From positions 62,001-126,000 of the forward strand of contig NZ_JACHLI010000018.1 in NCBI RefSeq assembly GCF_014204515.1: DNA of 64,000 nt, written 5' to 3'. The translations under genes and the position numbers were made by a program. A model generated the notes under the pieces. The model ran no database searches, had not been told where the DNA came from, and worked only from the letters and a program-made list of their open reading frames with translations. Of this stretch, positions 42,439-50,461 are shown in pieces. Every line of letters begins with the position of its first letter. The stretch's first letter is position 1. The stretch is from Pseudomonas nitroreducens (lineage in GTDB: Bacteria > Pseudomonadota > Gammaproteobacteria > Pseudomonadales > Pseudomonadaceae).

Positions 42439-43350
42439 ATGCCCTTTCTACCTATGCAGCCCATTTTCAGCACAGCCCTTGGCCGTTTGTACGAGGCCGA
42501 CTGCCTCGATTTCCTCGCTACCGTGCCAGATGCCTCTGTCGATCTGGCCTTCGCAGACCCGCCCTTTAACCTCGGGAAGGCCTACACCTCGCAGATTAGC
42601 GATGCGCGCGAGGAGGGCGACTACCTGGCATGGTGCGAAACCTGGCTGTTGGAGATGGTGAGGACGCTGAAGCCTGGCGGCTCCCTGATGCTCTGGAACC
42701 TGCCCAAGTGGAACCTGCCCCTGGGCGGAATGCTTTCCAGGCACCTGACCTTCCGGCACTGGATCACCGTGGACATCAAGTACTCTTTGCCGATCAAGGG
42801 GCGACTCTACCCCGCGCACTACTCGCTACTGTACTTCACCAAAGGTGAGCGGCCGGCGGTCTTCCACCCTGACCGTGTGCCGATCCAGTGCTGCAGGCAC
42901 TGCGGTGGTGAGATCAAGGATTACGGTGGCCACAAGAGCAAGATGAACCCTGCCGGCGTCAATCTCTCGGACGTCTGGACGGATATCCCCCCAGTTCGGC
43001 ATGCCAAGCACAAGCACCGGGAGGCAAATGCGCTCTCGCTGAAGCTCCTGGATAGGGTAATCTGCATGGCGACAGGCCCTGGTGATGTTGTGCTCGACCC
43101 GTTTGGTGGGTCAGGCACAACTTACGTCGCTGCGGAGCTTACCGGCCGGCAATGGTTGGGGTCTGAGCTTGATTGTTCTGCGGCGGTCAGCAGACTAAGC
43201 GGACTTGATGCTGACAAGGCCTATCTGGCGGCCCTGCAGCAGGCCAAGAATCGCTTGTTCCTGGAAAGTGATGTTAGGAGGAGGGAGAAGCTCGGAAACC
43301 CCATCTCGAGCGCATACAGGAGCGCTGGCGCTTGTGGTTGCTTAATGTGA
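42439..43350 (+). CDS. Orphan DNA methyltransferase (beta-class N6-A or N4-C)
   Basis: 303 residues. Motif IV DPPF (40-43) comes before motif I DPFGGSGTT (220-228), the permuted order of beta-class amino-methyltransferases. A Cys cluster (CCRHC, 151-155) sits in the middle and may be part of a zinc site. No restriction enzyme lies next to it, so it is probably an orphan, as plasmids and phages often carry for protection or regulation. The target sequence cannot be read from this. Confidence 0.88.
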   Translation: MPFLPMQPIFSTALGRLYEADCLDFLATVPDASVDLAFADPPFNLGKAYTSQISDAREEGDYLAWCETWLLEMVRTLKPGGSLMLWNLPKWNLPLGGMLSRHLTFRHWITVDIKYSLPIKGRLYPAHYSLLYFTKGERPAVFHPDRVPIQCCRHCGGEIKDYGGHKSKMNPAGVNLSDVWTDIPPVRHAKHKHREANALSLKLLDRVICMATGPGDVVLDPFGGSGTTYVAAELTGRQWLGSELDCSAAVSRLSGLDADKAYLAALQQAKNRLFLESDVRRREKLGNPISSAYRSAGACGCLM

Positions 43351-43353
43351 GGC

Positions 43354-43629
43354 TCAGCCCGCCCTCACGCCGAGTACGTGACTGCTGCTGAAACAGACGA
43401 TGTCGCCCGGCCGCAGTCGATGGAGGTTGGTGTAGAGCAAGCGTTCTGCTTGGACAACGCCGGTCATCACGTCGCCTTCGATGGTGTGCACGCACACCCC
43501 AAATCGCTCTACGGCCATCGCATCGAGCGTTACGGTGTCGCCCAGGCCCACGACACACGTAGGGGTGATGCCGACCGGAGAGTTACGTTCAGCGCGCGAA
43601 CGGTCGATGAAGATGCTGCTGTTGTGCAT
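43354..43629 (-). CDS. Small hypothetical protein, 91 aa
   Basis: Begins at ATG 43629 with GGGAG ideally placed. Predicted mostly beta; it contains LRPGDIVCFSS. It converges with the methyltransferase gene (3 bp between stops). It may be the last member of the minus-strand operon or a separate gene, since a 140-bp gap lies upstream. Confidence 0.68.
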   Translation of the reverse strand: MHNSSIFIDRSRAERNSPVGITPTCVVGLGDTVTLDAMAVERFGVCVHTIEGDVMTGVVQAERLLYTNLHRLRPGDIVCFSSSHVLGVRAG

Positions 43630-43769
43630 GGAAAGCTCCCACGGAGAACAACGGTAACGGCCGTTGACCTGGCCGCCTGCTATACCTCAATCGATCTGAT
43701 GCTTGGTTGGGCCCAAAAGACACGTTACCCGTTAGTCAATCTATGCCCATCGAATGACACCTCGAAGTG

Positions 43770-44189
43770 TCAGTCGTCCAGGTTTTCGGGGAAATCCACG
43801 ACCAGGTCGTCGATCCTGCTCTGAATAAGCTCCCTCAGGTCATCTGCATCGTCGAGATTGATGTCCATCAGGATGGTATGCACCAGCTCGCCCAGGGTGA
43901 TTCCCGGCTCTGCATCTAGAGTCTCTACACGCACCAGCCTGGACTCATCTAGGTCTGTGTAGTCGTCCAGCACGAAGAGCTCGGCGTACTTGTGTAGGCC
44001 TGGTCTGATTCTGATCGGGAGGAAGAAGTAGTCCTTGAGGTTCTGATCCGAGAGCGAGACATCATTACCATCCGCATCTATCCCGTACAGATCTGCTTGG
44101 GCACTCTGACTGAGTGAGTGGCCCTGGTCGTACCAGGTCTTGATGCCCTCCAGCGACAGGTCGTAGTGCGCTGTGTAGTGCTGTTGCAC
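43770..44189 (-). CDS. C-terminal part of a gene interrupted by TAG
   Basis: 139 residues counted from a GTG at 44189, but this start has no convincing ribosome binding site. The same frame is open upstream without any other stop to the TAG at 44244-44246, and beyond it continues as the 79-codon ORF that starts at 44483. The 18 codons between the TAG and the GTG look like ordinary protein (DKPENIIRSLEIQK...). Very acidic C-terminus. Unknown function. Either a nonsense-mutated gene, a readthrough gene or a sequencing error. Confidence 0.55.
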   Translation of the reverse strand: MQQHYTAHYDLSLEGIKTWYDQGHSLSQSAQADLYGIDADGNDVSLSDQNLKDYFFLPIRIRPGLHKYAELFVLDDYTDLDESRLVRVETLDAEPGITLGELVHTILMDINLDDADDLRELIQSRIDDLVVDFPENLDD

Positions 44190-44243
44190 GGTCGAGTGGG
44201 TCTTCTGGATCTCCAGAGAGCGGATGATGTTCTCTGGCTTATC

Positions 44244-44483
44244 CTAACCGGCCACCCAGAAGGTCGGGATGACTTCGAGTGCCATCTCAGCGAAGACATC
44301 GGCCCAGCTGTTGATCAGCTTCAGCATGGGGTAGGACTGGAGGAGGCGCTTGAACCCGAGGAGCGTGAAACGCTCCTTTTCCTCGAAATCCAAGGTGTAT
44401 TCGAGGTACATCAGCACCTTGCCAGGCTCGATGGCCTCGCCGTTCATGCTGAGGCCACCGGTTAAACAGTTCAGTTGGAGCAT
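44244..44483 (-). CDS. N-terminal part of a gene interrupted by TAG
   Basis: 79 residues from ATG 44483, 10 bp after the stop of the preceding operon gene. It ends at an in-frame TAG (44244-44246) after PTFWVAG. The same frame continues for another 157 sense codons to 43770. The full-length product would be about 237 residues. No suppressor tRNA with a CUA anticodon is in the nearby array. Confidence 0.55.
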   Translation of the reverse strand: MLQLNCLTGGLSMNGEAIEPGKVLMYLEYTLDFEEKERFTLLGFKRLLQSYPMLKLINSWADVFAEMALEVIPTFWVAG

Positions 44484-44493
44484 TCCTTTCTCG

Positions 44494-45123
44494 CTAGCAG
44501 GGAGCGAGTCTTTCTCCGAAACAGAGATGCCTCACTCGATTGGGGATCGTGCCCATAGGGTCTTCGATGCCGAGAAGCCTGGGCACCGAAAGGGTCGCCA
44601 ATTTGGCTTGAAGTTCGTCCTCGTCGTCAAGGATCTCTGTTACCACGAACCTCATCGGGAAGGGGAGCTCTATCCGGATTTCATCGAGCACCTTCTGGGT
44701 AGCATAGGCACAGGCGATGATGAATGAGGCCGGCCGTGCTTCGTTCTCCTCGAGTGACCCAACCGCACTCAGTATGGCCGAGCGCGCCCAGGCCGCCGAT
44801 TCGAGAACAGGTCTGGTGATAACGAAATTGCGAGTGTCTTCGTAGCCTGGCTGTCGATAGCTGTGGACGATCTGGCTGATCTCCATCCCACAGGGCAGTT
44901 CGTAGCTGTGCTGCCATAGGACAGACAGACCGGGCGTCTTTTCACGCAGGACATGCAGAATTGCCGAGGTGTAAGTGTCGGTCTCCTCGACGCCGGAGCA
45001 GACAATGACCTTGCCGGTGATGACGGAGGCCAGCTTCTCGCCGACCTCAGTGCCGGCGAGCGTCATCATGCGCTTGGTTTCACTGGGATTGAGCCATTGC
45101 AGCAGTCGTTTAATGGCCGACAT
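44494..45123 (-). CDS. Hypothetical protein, 209 aa
   Basis: I choose ATG 45123 (MSAIKRLLQW), overlapping the previous gene end by 14 nt. Alternating strands and helices (VIVCSGVEETDTY, FIIACAYATQKVL, MRFVVTEILDDEDE) suggest an alpha/beta fold, but I recognise no family. Third gene of the minus-strand operon 46822-43354. Confidence 0.7.
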   Translation of the reverse strand: MSAIKRLLQWLNPSETKRMMTLAGTEVGEKLASVITGKVIVCSGVEETDTYTSAILHVLREKTPGLSVLWQHSYELPCGMEISQIVHSYRQPGYEDTRNFVITRPVLESAAWARSAILSAVGSLEENEARPASFIIACAYATQKVLDEIRIELPFPMRFVVTEILDDEDELQAKLATLSVPRLLGIEDPMGTIPNRVRHLCFGERLAPC

Positions 45124-46273
45124 GTGCGATCTCCATCGGGGGCACGTATGGGGTGACTTTGTGCGGGGCCGGCGCGAATTCATGAACGGCCTCGTAGTGG
45201 TTCATCTCGGGGATGACCACAAACCGCATGGCCAAGGCCAACAGGATCAGCAGGGCGACGCCCATCATCCCGTATGGCTGGTCTTCGAAATCCTTGGTGG
45301 TGGCCAGGTGGTGCTGATGATCAGCCGTGTGTTCCGCTTGTAGGAGCTCCAGTGCGCTGATGGCGGCCGGCTTGATCACGTCGTCGAGGTTGCACAGCTG
45401 TGCGAAGCACTCTTCACGGCTGATGTGGGCGACCTCACGGCAGTAGATGCCTACCGCAGCCTGGGCTGCGTACATGGTGTGGGTGTAGTCGGCGATCTGC
45501 TGATGATGCTCCAGGTATTCGGCTTCGCAGGCGTAGTTCAGGTTGCACTGATTCATCGCCTCTTCGAGCGCCTGGCGCGCGAGCTGCTTGGTTTCGTACC
45601 AGCGAGTGGTGAACGGACGATCCAGGAGCAACCAGTGTTTATCCAGGAACGGATTCTTGTGGCTGGTAATAACGCGCTGTTGGCCAACTTCGCTGAACAG
45701 GAAGCGTGCTACCTGCGATACATGCAGAGGGCCTACGAGCAGCGGTTGTACCGGGCCTTCGAGCAAAGGCAGGAAAGCGCCAATGAAGGAACTGTCCGGG
45801 AAACGCACGCGAGCTTCAATCCAGGCGCTGCGCTCAGCCTTGGCGCGCTCATCTGAAATCTGGAAGGGAACGACAGGGCCTTCCAGGATTGGCGCAGCTG
45901 GGCCCCACAGAAGCGGGAGCATAGGGCCATTGAAGGCCATGATCTGCTCCGCCAGGGCGGACAGGGGTGTCGCCAGATTGAAATACTGGGGCTCTACCGT
46001 GTTCGAGTGGTCTACGCCGGCATCGTTGTCGACGACGAGCTTCACTGCGGGGGTGAGCAGGCCCTTCAGATCCGCCGGCAGCAGCTCGTTCTCGATGAAG
46101 AGCGTGTCAGCGTTGATGATGTTCAGTTCTTCTTTTGCTGCGTGCTTGACCGCGATGCTCACGGGGAATCCCCAGTTAATCGGTTGTTGTCTAGGGTGGG
46201 TCATTTCCAGCGAGTGCTCGTTCACCACTCGCCACAGGTAACGCTGATCGAACATCGTCTGCAGCATGCGCAA
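45110..46273 (-). CDS. Membrane-anchored hypothetical protein with Gly-Pro repeats, 387 aa
   Basis: One C-terminal membrane helix (about residues 338-355) with a short tail. The middle carries repeated WGP/EGP/VGP turns (LLWGPAAPILEGPVVPF and LLEGPVQPLLVGPL, about 123-185), an internal duplication of a G-P-x2-P unit. Cys/His-rich stretch before the helix. Function unknown. It starts 3 bp after the upstream stop. Confidence 0.7.
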   Translation of the reverse strand: MRMLQTMFDQRYLWRVVNEHSLEMTHPRQQPINWGFPVSIAVKHAAKEELNIINADTLFIENELLPADLKGLLTPAVKLVVDNDAGVDHSNTVEPQYFNLATPLSALAEQIMAFNGPMLPLLWGPAAPILEGPVVPFQISDERAKAERSAWIEARVRFPDSSFIGAFLPLLEGPVQPLLVGPLHVSQVARFLFSEVGQQRVITSHKNPFLDKHWLLLDRPFTTRWYETKQLARQALEEAMNQCNLNYACEAEYLEHHQQIADYTHTMYAAQAAVGIYCREVAHISREECFAQLCNLDDVIKPAAISALELLQAEHTADHQHHLATTKDFEDQPYGMMGVALLILLALAMRFVVIPEMNHYEAVHEFAPAPHKVTPYVPPMEIAHVGH

Positions 46274-46276
46274 GGC

Positions 46277-46822
46277 CTACTTTCTGAGGTAGCCAATAAC
46301 GATCAACGACGCCGGCATCGGGTTCTCGCCCCGGAAGGGGATGCGGGTGTCGTCGAGGAAGAGTTGATGGAATTTCTGCTGATTGAACGAGTAGGCGTGC
46401 CCGACTTCGAGCTGGCGCACTTCACCGTCCACGCAGAGACGATGTAGCTTGTGCAGTCGATAGGGGATCACGATAGCCTGGTCGAGCATGTCCTCCCTTG
46501 TGTCGTTATGAACATCGGTCTCGATGAGGGTCATCAGGTTGTGTTCCTGGCGCCCGGAGCCGAACCGGGTCATAGCCTCGGTCAACCTCGGGTTACGGAC
46601 TGGCTTATAAACGGGGATGTAGTCGTCCTCGTCCAGGGGAAGCGCGTCCATGTAAGTGTCAGGATCATCGGTGTGGCGGGGGTGCAGCACCGTGAGATCC
46701 CAGGCCTTAAGGCTACGGCCGCTGGTACCGTATTCAGCTCTGAAGTTTGCACGTTGCTTAGCGAAATAGCGCTTGTAGGCCTCGGGGATACCCACCGGGC
46801 CAAGGCAGCGAATCTGGGACAT
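46277..46822 (-). CDS. Hypothetical protein, 181 aa, first gene of operon
   Basis: ATG 46822 with a Lys/Arg/Tyr-rich N-terminus and no recognised domain. It leads a tightly packed minus-strand operon (46822 to about 43770), divergent from the RecD2-like gene. The shared promoter region has the palindrome at 46877 and an additional TTGACC-GAA-GGTCAA repeat. Confidence 0.7.
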   Translation of the reverse strand: MSQIRCLGPVGIPEAYKRYFAKQRANFRAEYGTSGRSLKAWDLTVLHPRHTDDPDTYMDALPLDEDDYIPVYKPVRNPRLTEAMTRFGSGRQEHNLMTLIETDVHNDTREDMLDQAIVIPYRLHKLHRLCVDGEVRQLEVGHAYSFNQQKFHQLFLDDTRIPFRGENPMPASLIVIGYLRK

Positions 46823-46876
46823 GAGGGGTACTACTCGGAATGAACATTAGCAATATATTGGCGCCTTGACCGAAGG

Positions 46877-46895
46877 TCAATTACTAAGAAATTGC
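46877..46895. promoter_or_regulatory. 19-bp inverted repeat, CAAT-N9-ATTG family (site 3)
   Basis: TCAATTACTAAGAAATTGC between the divergent operon (start 46822) and the RecD2-like gene (start 46939). A perfect TTGACC-GAA-GGTCAA repeat overlaps its left side. Confidence 0.55.
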
Positions 46896-46938
46896 AGATT
46901 CTGGTAGACTGCTCTGATTGCAGCGGAACCTGGCCCCA

Positions 46939-49155
46939 ATGGACAAGATCACCGGAATCGTCGACAGAATCCTCCACCGGAACGATAGAGGATTCATCAT
47001 CTTCACCATGCTCCCGAACAACTCACGGTTCAGCCTGACCGTGAAAGGCGAGGATGCTGAGCTGGCCGAAGGTGACGTGGTCGAGGTGGAAGGCACCCTG
47101 GAAATGTACAAGGGCGAGAACCAGCTGAAGGCTCGCTCCATCATCCCCAAGATCCCGACCACCCCGGATGCCCTTCACGGCTTCCTCTGCCGGCTCGAAG
47201 GCATCGGCGAGAAGATGGCCGACCGGCTGATCAAGCACTTCGGCACCACCCTGATCGAGGTGGCAGAGAAGGAGCCCAAGCGCCTGAGGGAGGTGAACGG
47301 TTTTGGCCCGGTCATGTCCAAAAAGCTTCTGGACGGCCTGCGCGATCAGATTGGTTACCGCAGCATCTTGATCTTCCTCCATGGCCTCGGGATGCCCCGG
47401 CGCTTCGTGAAGACCATTTACAAGGCCTACGGCGCCGATGCCGTTAACAAGATCATGAGCAACCCCTACCAGCTCGTCGACGATGTGGATGGGATTGGTT
47501 TCATTACGGCAGACAAGATCGGCGCCCAGGTGGGGATTCCCCATAACAGCCCGAAACGCATCGCTTGCGGTGTGCACTACGCCCTGGGCCGCCAATGCGA
47601 CCAGACCGGCTCTACCGGTATTCCAAGGGGAGAGCTGGCAGAGGCCGCGTTGGCCCTCCTGGGCAAGTCCAAGCCGGCTGTGTTGCCAGCTGAGGTTGAA
47701 GCTGGCATCGACGACATCGTCGAGCGCAGCCGCGCTGTGTTGATGGACGTCGACGTTGAATATCCTGATGGGCTCATCAAAGAGGAGTCGGTGATCTTCC
47801 CGATCCACCTGTACGAGGCCGAGGAGGGGATTGCGCGAAACATCCGCCGCCTACAGCTGACGACTACGGGCATCACCGGCATCGACTCTCTGCTCGAGGA
47901 GTGTATCGATGACGCCCAGGCGAAGATCAATAAAAAGCTCGATCCCGTACAGCGTCAGGCTGTCAAAATGGCCCTTTCCAATCCGGTGTCGATCATCACC
48001 GGGGGCCCTGGCACCGGCAAGACCACCATCGTGACCACCTTGCTTCAGTGCCTGCGAGACACTCTGGACTACCAGGACGACGACATTCTGCTCTGTGCTC
48101 CTACTGGGAAGGCAGCAAAGCGTATATCCGAGACATCCGGGCTACCGGCATACACAATTCACCGGGCCCTTGAATTTGACCCTTCAATTGGAGACTTCAC
48201 CTTCAACGAAGGGAACTGGTTGCACGCCAAGATCGTCATCGCGGACGAGTCATCGATGAAGGACACTCAGGTTGCCTACTGGTTGATCCAGGCCGTTGCA
48301 TCCGGCGCTCGACTTGTACTGGTTGGCGACGTTGACCAGTTGGCCTCGGTAGGCCCTGGGAAGGTGCTTTACGACCTGATCAAGTCGGAGACCATCCCGT
48401 GCACAAGGCTCAAAGAAATCTACCGCCAGGCCAAGAACAGTGCGATCACCCGCATAGCGCACATGATCAATCGCGGTGAAACACCGGACTTCTCTGTCAA
48501 AGAGCCTGATTCGGACTTCTGGTTCATCAACCGGCCTAGCGACGAGTCGATCCTTGAGGAGATCTGCGCGCTGGTGCCTCGCATGGCCAAGTTCTTCGAC
48601 GTCGACCCGTTTGATGGGGTTCAGGTGATAACCCCTCAGCGCAAGACTGTGGCTGGTATGTATGCACTGAACCTGGCACTCCAGAAGCAGCAGAACGGTG
48701 CGAACCTCAGCCGGGGCGTGAAGGTGAAGCAAGATGACATGGATATCGTGCTGGCGCCTGGAGACAAGGTGAGGCATACCAAGAACAACAAGGGCCTTGG
48801 GGTCTTCAATGGCGAGACAGGACGGATCGTTGAGGTCAACACCAAGGAGAAGAAGCTCAAGGTCGACTTTGGCGACAAGGTTGTCGAGTACACATTGGCA
48901 TTGTTCGACGAGCTTCGTCTGGCCTATGCAATGACGATCCATGCCTGTCAGGGCTCTGAGGCCAGTTGTGTCATCATGCCCTGCACCATGTCTCACCGCC
49001 GGATGCTGAACAGAAGCCTCTACTACACCGGTATTACCAGGGCCAAGCGCGGCTTCGTCGGGGTGGGGGCAATCGGTGCACTGCGCAAGGCTGCAGAGAC
49101 AACCTGTCTCGACGTGCGCAGAACAGGCCTGCAGCGGCACCTGAAGGCGGTATAG
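46939..49155 (+). CDS. RecD2-like DNA helicase
   Basis: 738 residues from ATG 46939 (a TTG seven codons earlier is possible). N-terminal OB-like region and helix-hairpin-helix segments (LEGIGEKMADRLIKHFG, VNGFGPVMSKKLL), then superfamily 1B helicase motifs: Walker A GGPGTGKTT (about 355-363), DESS, GDVDQL, and near the C-terminus MTIHACQGSEA and the YYTGITRAK motif VI. RecD2 enzymes are 5'-3' helicases not tied to RecBC. On plasmids they may aid replication or recombination. Confidence 0.9.
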   Translation: MDKITGIVDRILHRNDRGFIIFTMLPNNSRFSLTVKGEDAELAEGDVVEVEGTLEMYKGENQLKARSIIPKIPTTPDALHGFLCRLEGIGEKMADRLIKHFGTTLIEVAEKEPKRLREVNGFGPVMSKKLLDGLRDQIGYRSILIFLHGLGMPRRFVKTIYKAYGADAVNKIMSNPYQLVDDVDGIGFITADKIGAQVGIPHNSPKRIACGVHYALGRQCDQTGSTGIPRGELAEAALALLGKSKPAVLPAEVEAGIDDIVERSRAVLMDVDVEYPDGLIKEESVIFPIHLYEAEEGIARNIRRLQLTTTGITGIDSLLEECIDDAQAKINKKLDPVQRQAVKMALSNPVSIITGGPGTGKTTIVTTLLQCLRDTLDYQDDDILLCAPTGKAAKRISETSGLPAYTIHRALEFDPSIGDFTFNEGNWLHAKIVIADESSMKDTQVAYWLIQAVASGARLVLVGDVDQLASVGPGKVLYDLIKSETIPCTRLKEIYRQAKNSAITRIAHMINRGETPDFSVKEPDSDFWFINRPSDESILEEICALVPRMAKFFDVDPFDGVQVITPQRKTVAGMYALNLALQKQQNGANLSRGVKVKQDDMDIVLAPGDKVRHTKNNKGLGVFNGETGRIVEVNTKEKKLKVDFGDKVVEYTLALFDELRLAYAMTIHACQGSEASCVIMPCTMSHRRMLNRSLYYTGITRAKRGFVGVGAIGALRKAAETTCLDVRRTGLQRHLKAV

Positions 49156-49174
49156 GAGGAGGGCAAGCCTCCTC
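49156..49174. terminator. Hairpin between convergent genes
   Basis: GAGGAGG, GCAAG loop, CCTCCTC between the RecD2-like stop and the convergent gene stop, without T-run. Weak support as a terminator. Confidence 0.4.
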
Positions 49175-49607
49175 AGTAGACGATGCGCTCAACCACCCTG
49201 GCAAACGGCTCAGCTTCTGCCGGGTGGCTGTAGAGCACCTGGCTGCCGGCGAAGAGCTTGCCGTGCGGATGCAGGGTGACAGCCCACCCGCCATCCGCCC
49301 AGACAGAAAGAGACTCGATGGAAACCGCTTTGCGGAAGTCGACGCTGGTGTCGAAAGCTTGCGGGTACTCCTGGCGATGCAGCTCGTAGAGCAACGAGGT
49401 AACGCCCTGGGCGGTTATCTCCGTGAGCGTAGAGATGATCTCGTGAAGCTCGATCCCCTTCAGCAACAGCGCCGCCCGTGCCTCCTGGCTGACCTCCATG
49501 CCTTTTTCGGCAAGTAGGTGCACTCGGGGAGTGCCTGGCTGCAGCATCACGGTGTCGATGCAGTTGTAGCCAATGGCAAAAGGTGCGGGGAGGGGAAGGC
49601 GTGCCAT
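49173..49607 (-). CDS. Hypothetical protein, 144 aa
   Basis: Start ATG 49607 overlaps the sspB stop by 1 nt (TAATG), so the two are co-translated. Contains a helical middle and a beta-type C-terminus (GGWAVTLHPHGKLFAG). No family recognised. It may act with the SspB adaptor, perhaps as a delivered substrate or partner, but this is only inferred from coupling. Confidence 0.72.
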   Translation of the reverse strand: MARLPLPAPFAIGYNCIDTVMLQPGTPRVHLLAEKGMEVSQEARAALLLKGIELHEIISTLTEITAQGVTSLLYELHRQEYPQAFDTSVDFRKAVSIESLSVWADGGWAVTLHPHGKLFAGSQVLYSHPAEAEPFARVVERIVY

Positions 49608-50020
49608 TAGCTACTCCTGACGACGGATAGGTGCGGCTTTCCGACTGGTCTTCCTTCTGCATCAGCCGGCGCTGCAGGGATGTCGACCTCCCACACAGGG
49701 CCGTTGCCGTTCTCGTGCGCGTACAGGGCGATCACTGCTCCAAATGGCACTTGCACAGCGATTGGCAGACCATCCTGTTCCACTGTGAAGCTGATGCCAC
49801 CATGGGGGACATCGAGCACCAGATCCTGGATAGCGCTTGGTGCGATAATCACCGAATTCCTGCCGCTCGAATCGGTAACCAGGTCGCCGCTGCAGCCAGG
49901 ATAGGCGGCCAGATAGACCAAAACGGGGCTCCACTTGTTGGCCACGAACCAGTCGTAGCAGCACTTCAGGTAGAAGGGCTTGTAGGGGGTGATAGCCGCG
50001 TCGGGCAGGGCTTCTGACAT
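49607..50020 (-). CDS. sspB: ClpXP adaptor SspB homologue
   Basis: 137 residues from ATG 50020 (TTG at 50032 is also in frame). It follows SspB well: KPFYLKCCYDWFVANKWSPVLVYLA, then IIAPSAIQDLVLD, ISFTVEQDGLPIAVQVPFGAVIALYAHENG, and a short C-terminal ClpX-binding tail (KPHLSVVRSS, like PALRVVK). SspB delivers ssrA-tagged and some other proteins to ClpXP. A replicon-borne copy could redirect host proteolysis. Confidence 0.88.
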   Translation of the reverse strand: MSEALPDAAITPYKPFYLKCCYDWFVANKWSPVLVYLAAYPGCSGDLVTDSSGRNSVIIAPSAIQDLVLDVPHGGISFTVEQDGLPIAVQVPFGAVIALYAHENGNGPVWEVDIPAAPADAEGRPVGKPHLSVVRSS

Positions 50021-50056
50021 CGTGGAGTCCAATTGAGAGGTAGGGTTCTATGAGGC

Positions 50057-50075
50057 TGAATTTCGCATAAATTGC
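50057..50075. promoter_or_regulatory. 19-bp inverted repeat, CAAT-N9-ATTG family (site 4)
   Basis: TGAATTTCGCATAAATTGC (one arm degenerate), between sspB (minus, start 50020) and the tRNA-leader promoter (50106). It could affect either. Confidence 0.45.
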
Positions 50076-50105
50076 AGGTCGGGAGAAATTATTTTTTCGG
50101 GGTTA

Positions 50106-50135
50106 TTGACACCCTGTTTCCCCGGCACCTAAGAT
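50106..50135 (+). promoter_or_regulatory. Sigma-70 promoter of the tRNA-array leader
   Basis: TTGACA at 50106-50111, 18 nt, TAAGAT at 50130-50135. The predicted transcript starts near 50142, leaving a very short stretch before the AGAGGA ribosome binding site at 50147-50152. Confidence 0.82.
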
Positions 50136-50161
50136 GGAGACATCACAGAGGATTTCACGAC

Positions 50162-50215
50162 ATGCGTCTCTCCATACTCTCACTGTTGAGGTCAACACCC
50201 AGCTCCAGTAGCTGA
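50162..50215 (+). CDS. Leader peptide (MRLSILSLLRSTPSSSS) of the tRNA-array attenuator
   Basis: A 17-codon ORF with AGAGGA 9 nt before the ATG. It encodes only Met, Arg, Leu, Ser, Ile, Thr and Pro, which are the amino acids served by the tRNAs that follow if the CAU tRNA is Ile2. CTC matches Leu-GAG, TCC Ser-GGA, ATA the CAU tRNA, TCA Ser-TGA, TTG Leu-CAA, AGG Arg-CCT, ACA Thr-TGT, and AGC/AGT Ser-GCT; CTG and CCC can be read by wobble by Leu-TAG and Pro-TGG. Many of these codons are rare in GC-rich genomes. Inferred function: ribosome speed on this peptide sets the downstream attenuator. Confidence 0.8.
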   Translation: MRLSILSLLRSTPSSSS

Positions 50216-50220
50216 GTATT

Positions 50221-50273
50221 CGCATGTCCACGACCCGGACGTGCGCCGGGTCTGTAGAACACCACAAACCCGG
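50221..50273 (+). promoter_or_regulatory. Mutually exclusive leader hairpins (attenuator switch)
   Basis: Three competing pairings. (a) CGCATGTCC (50221-50229) with GGACGTGCG (50237-50245), nine pairs including one G-U. (b) GACCCGG (50232-50238) with CCGGGTC (50246-50252). (c) CCGGGT (50246-50251) with ACCCGG (50268-50273). If (a) forms, segment 50246-50252 is free for (c), which breaks the terminator. If a ribosome at the stop codon (50213-50215) covers 50221-50229, (b) forms and the terminator can fold. This is classical attenuation logic; the structures are read by eye. Confidence 0.68.
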
Positions 50274-50293
50274 ATAATGTCCGGGTTTTTTCG
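50266..50293 (+). terminator. Attenuator terminator before the tRNA array
   Basis: AACCCGGA (50267-50274), TAATG loop, TCCGGGTT (50280-50287) within a run of six T (50286-50291). It lies between the leader and the first tRNA (50299), so it must be read through for the array to be made from the 50106 promoter. If not read through, the product is a structured RNA of about 150 nt. Confidence 0.88.
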
Positions 50294-50298
50294 TTTCT

Positions 50299-50390
50299 GG
50301 ATAGTTGCCCGAGCGGTCGAAGGGGCTCGATTGGAAATCGAGTTTTCCCAGAAATGGGGGACGAAGGTTCAAATCCTTCACTATCCGCCA
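50299..50390 (+). tRNA. tRNA-Ser (GGA)
   Basis: Class II tRNA with acceptor GGATAGT/ACTATCC, anticodon loop TTGGAAA, long variable arm, T-loop with GTTCAAATC, and encoded G-CCA end. First member of the array; decodes TCC/TCT. Confidence 0.94.
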
Positions 50391-50461
50391 CCTTTGCTCC
50401 ACCAGCTCCATCGCTCTTTACACAATATGACGACGTTGTAAAAAAATTAGCGCAAGATTTC

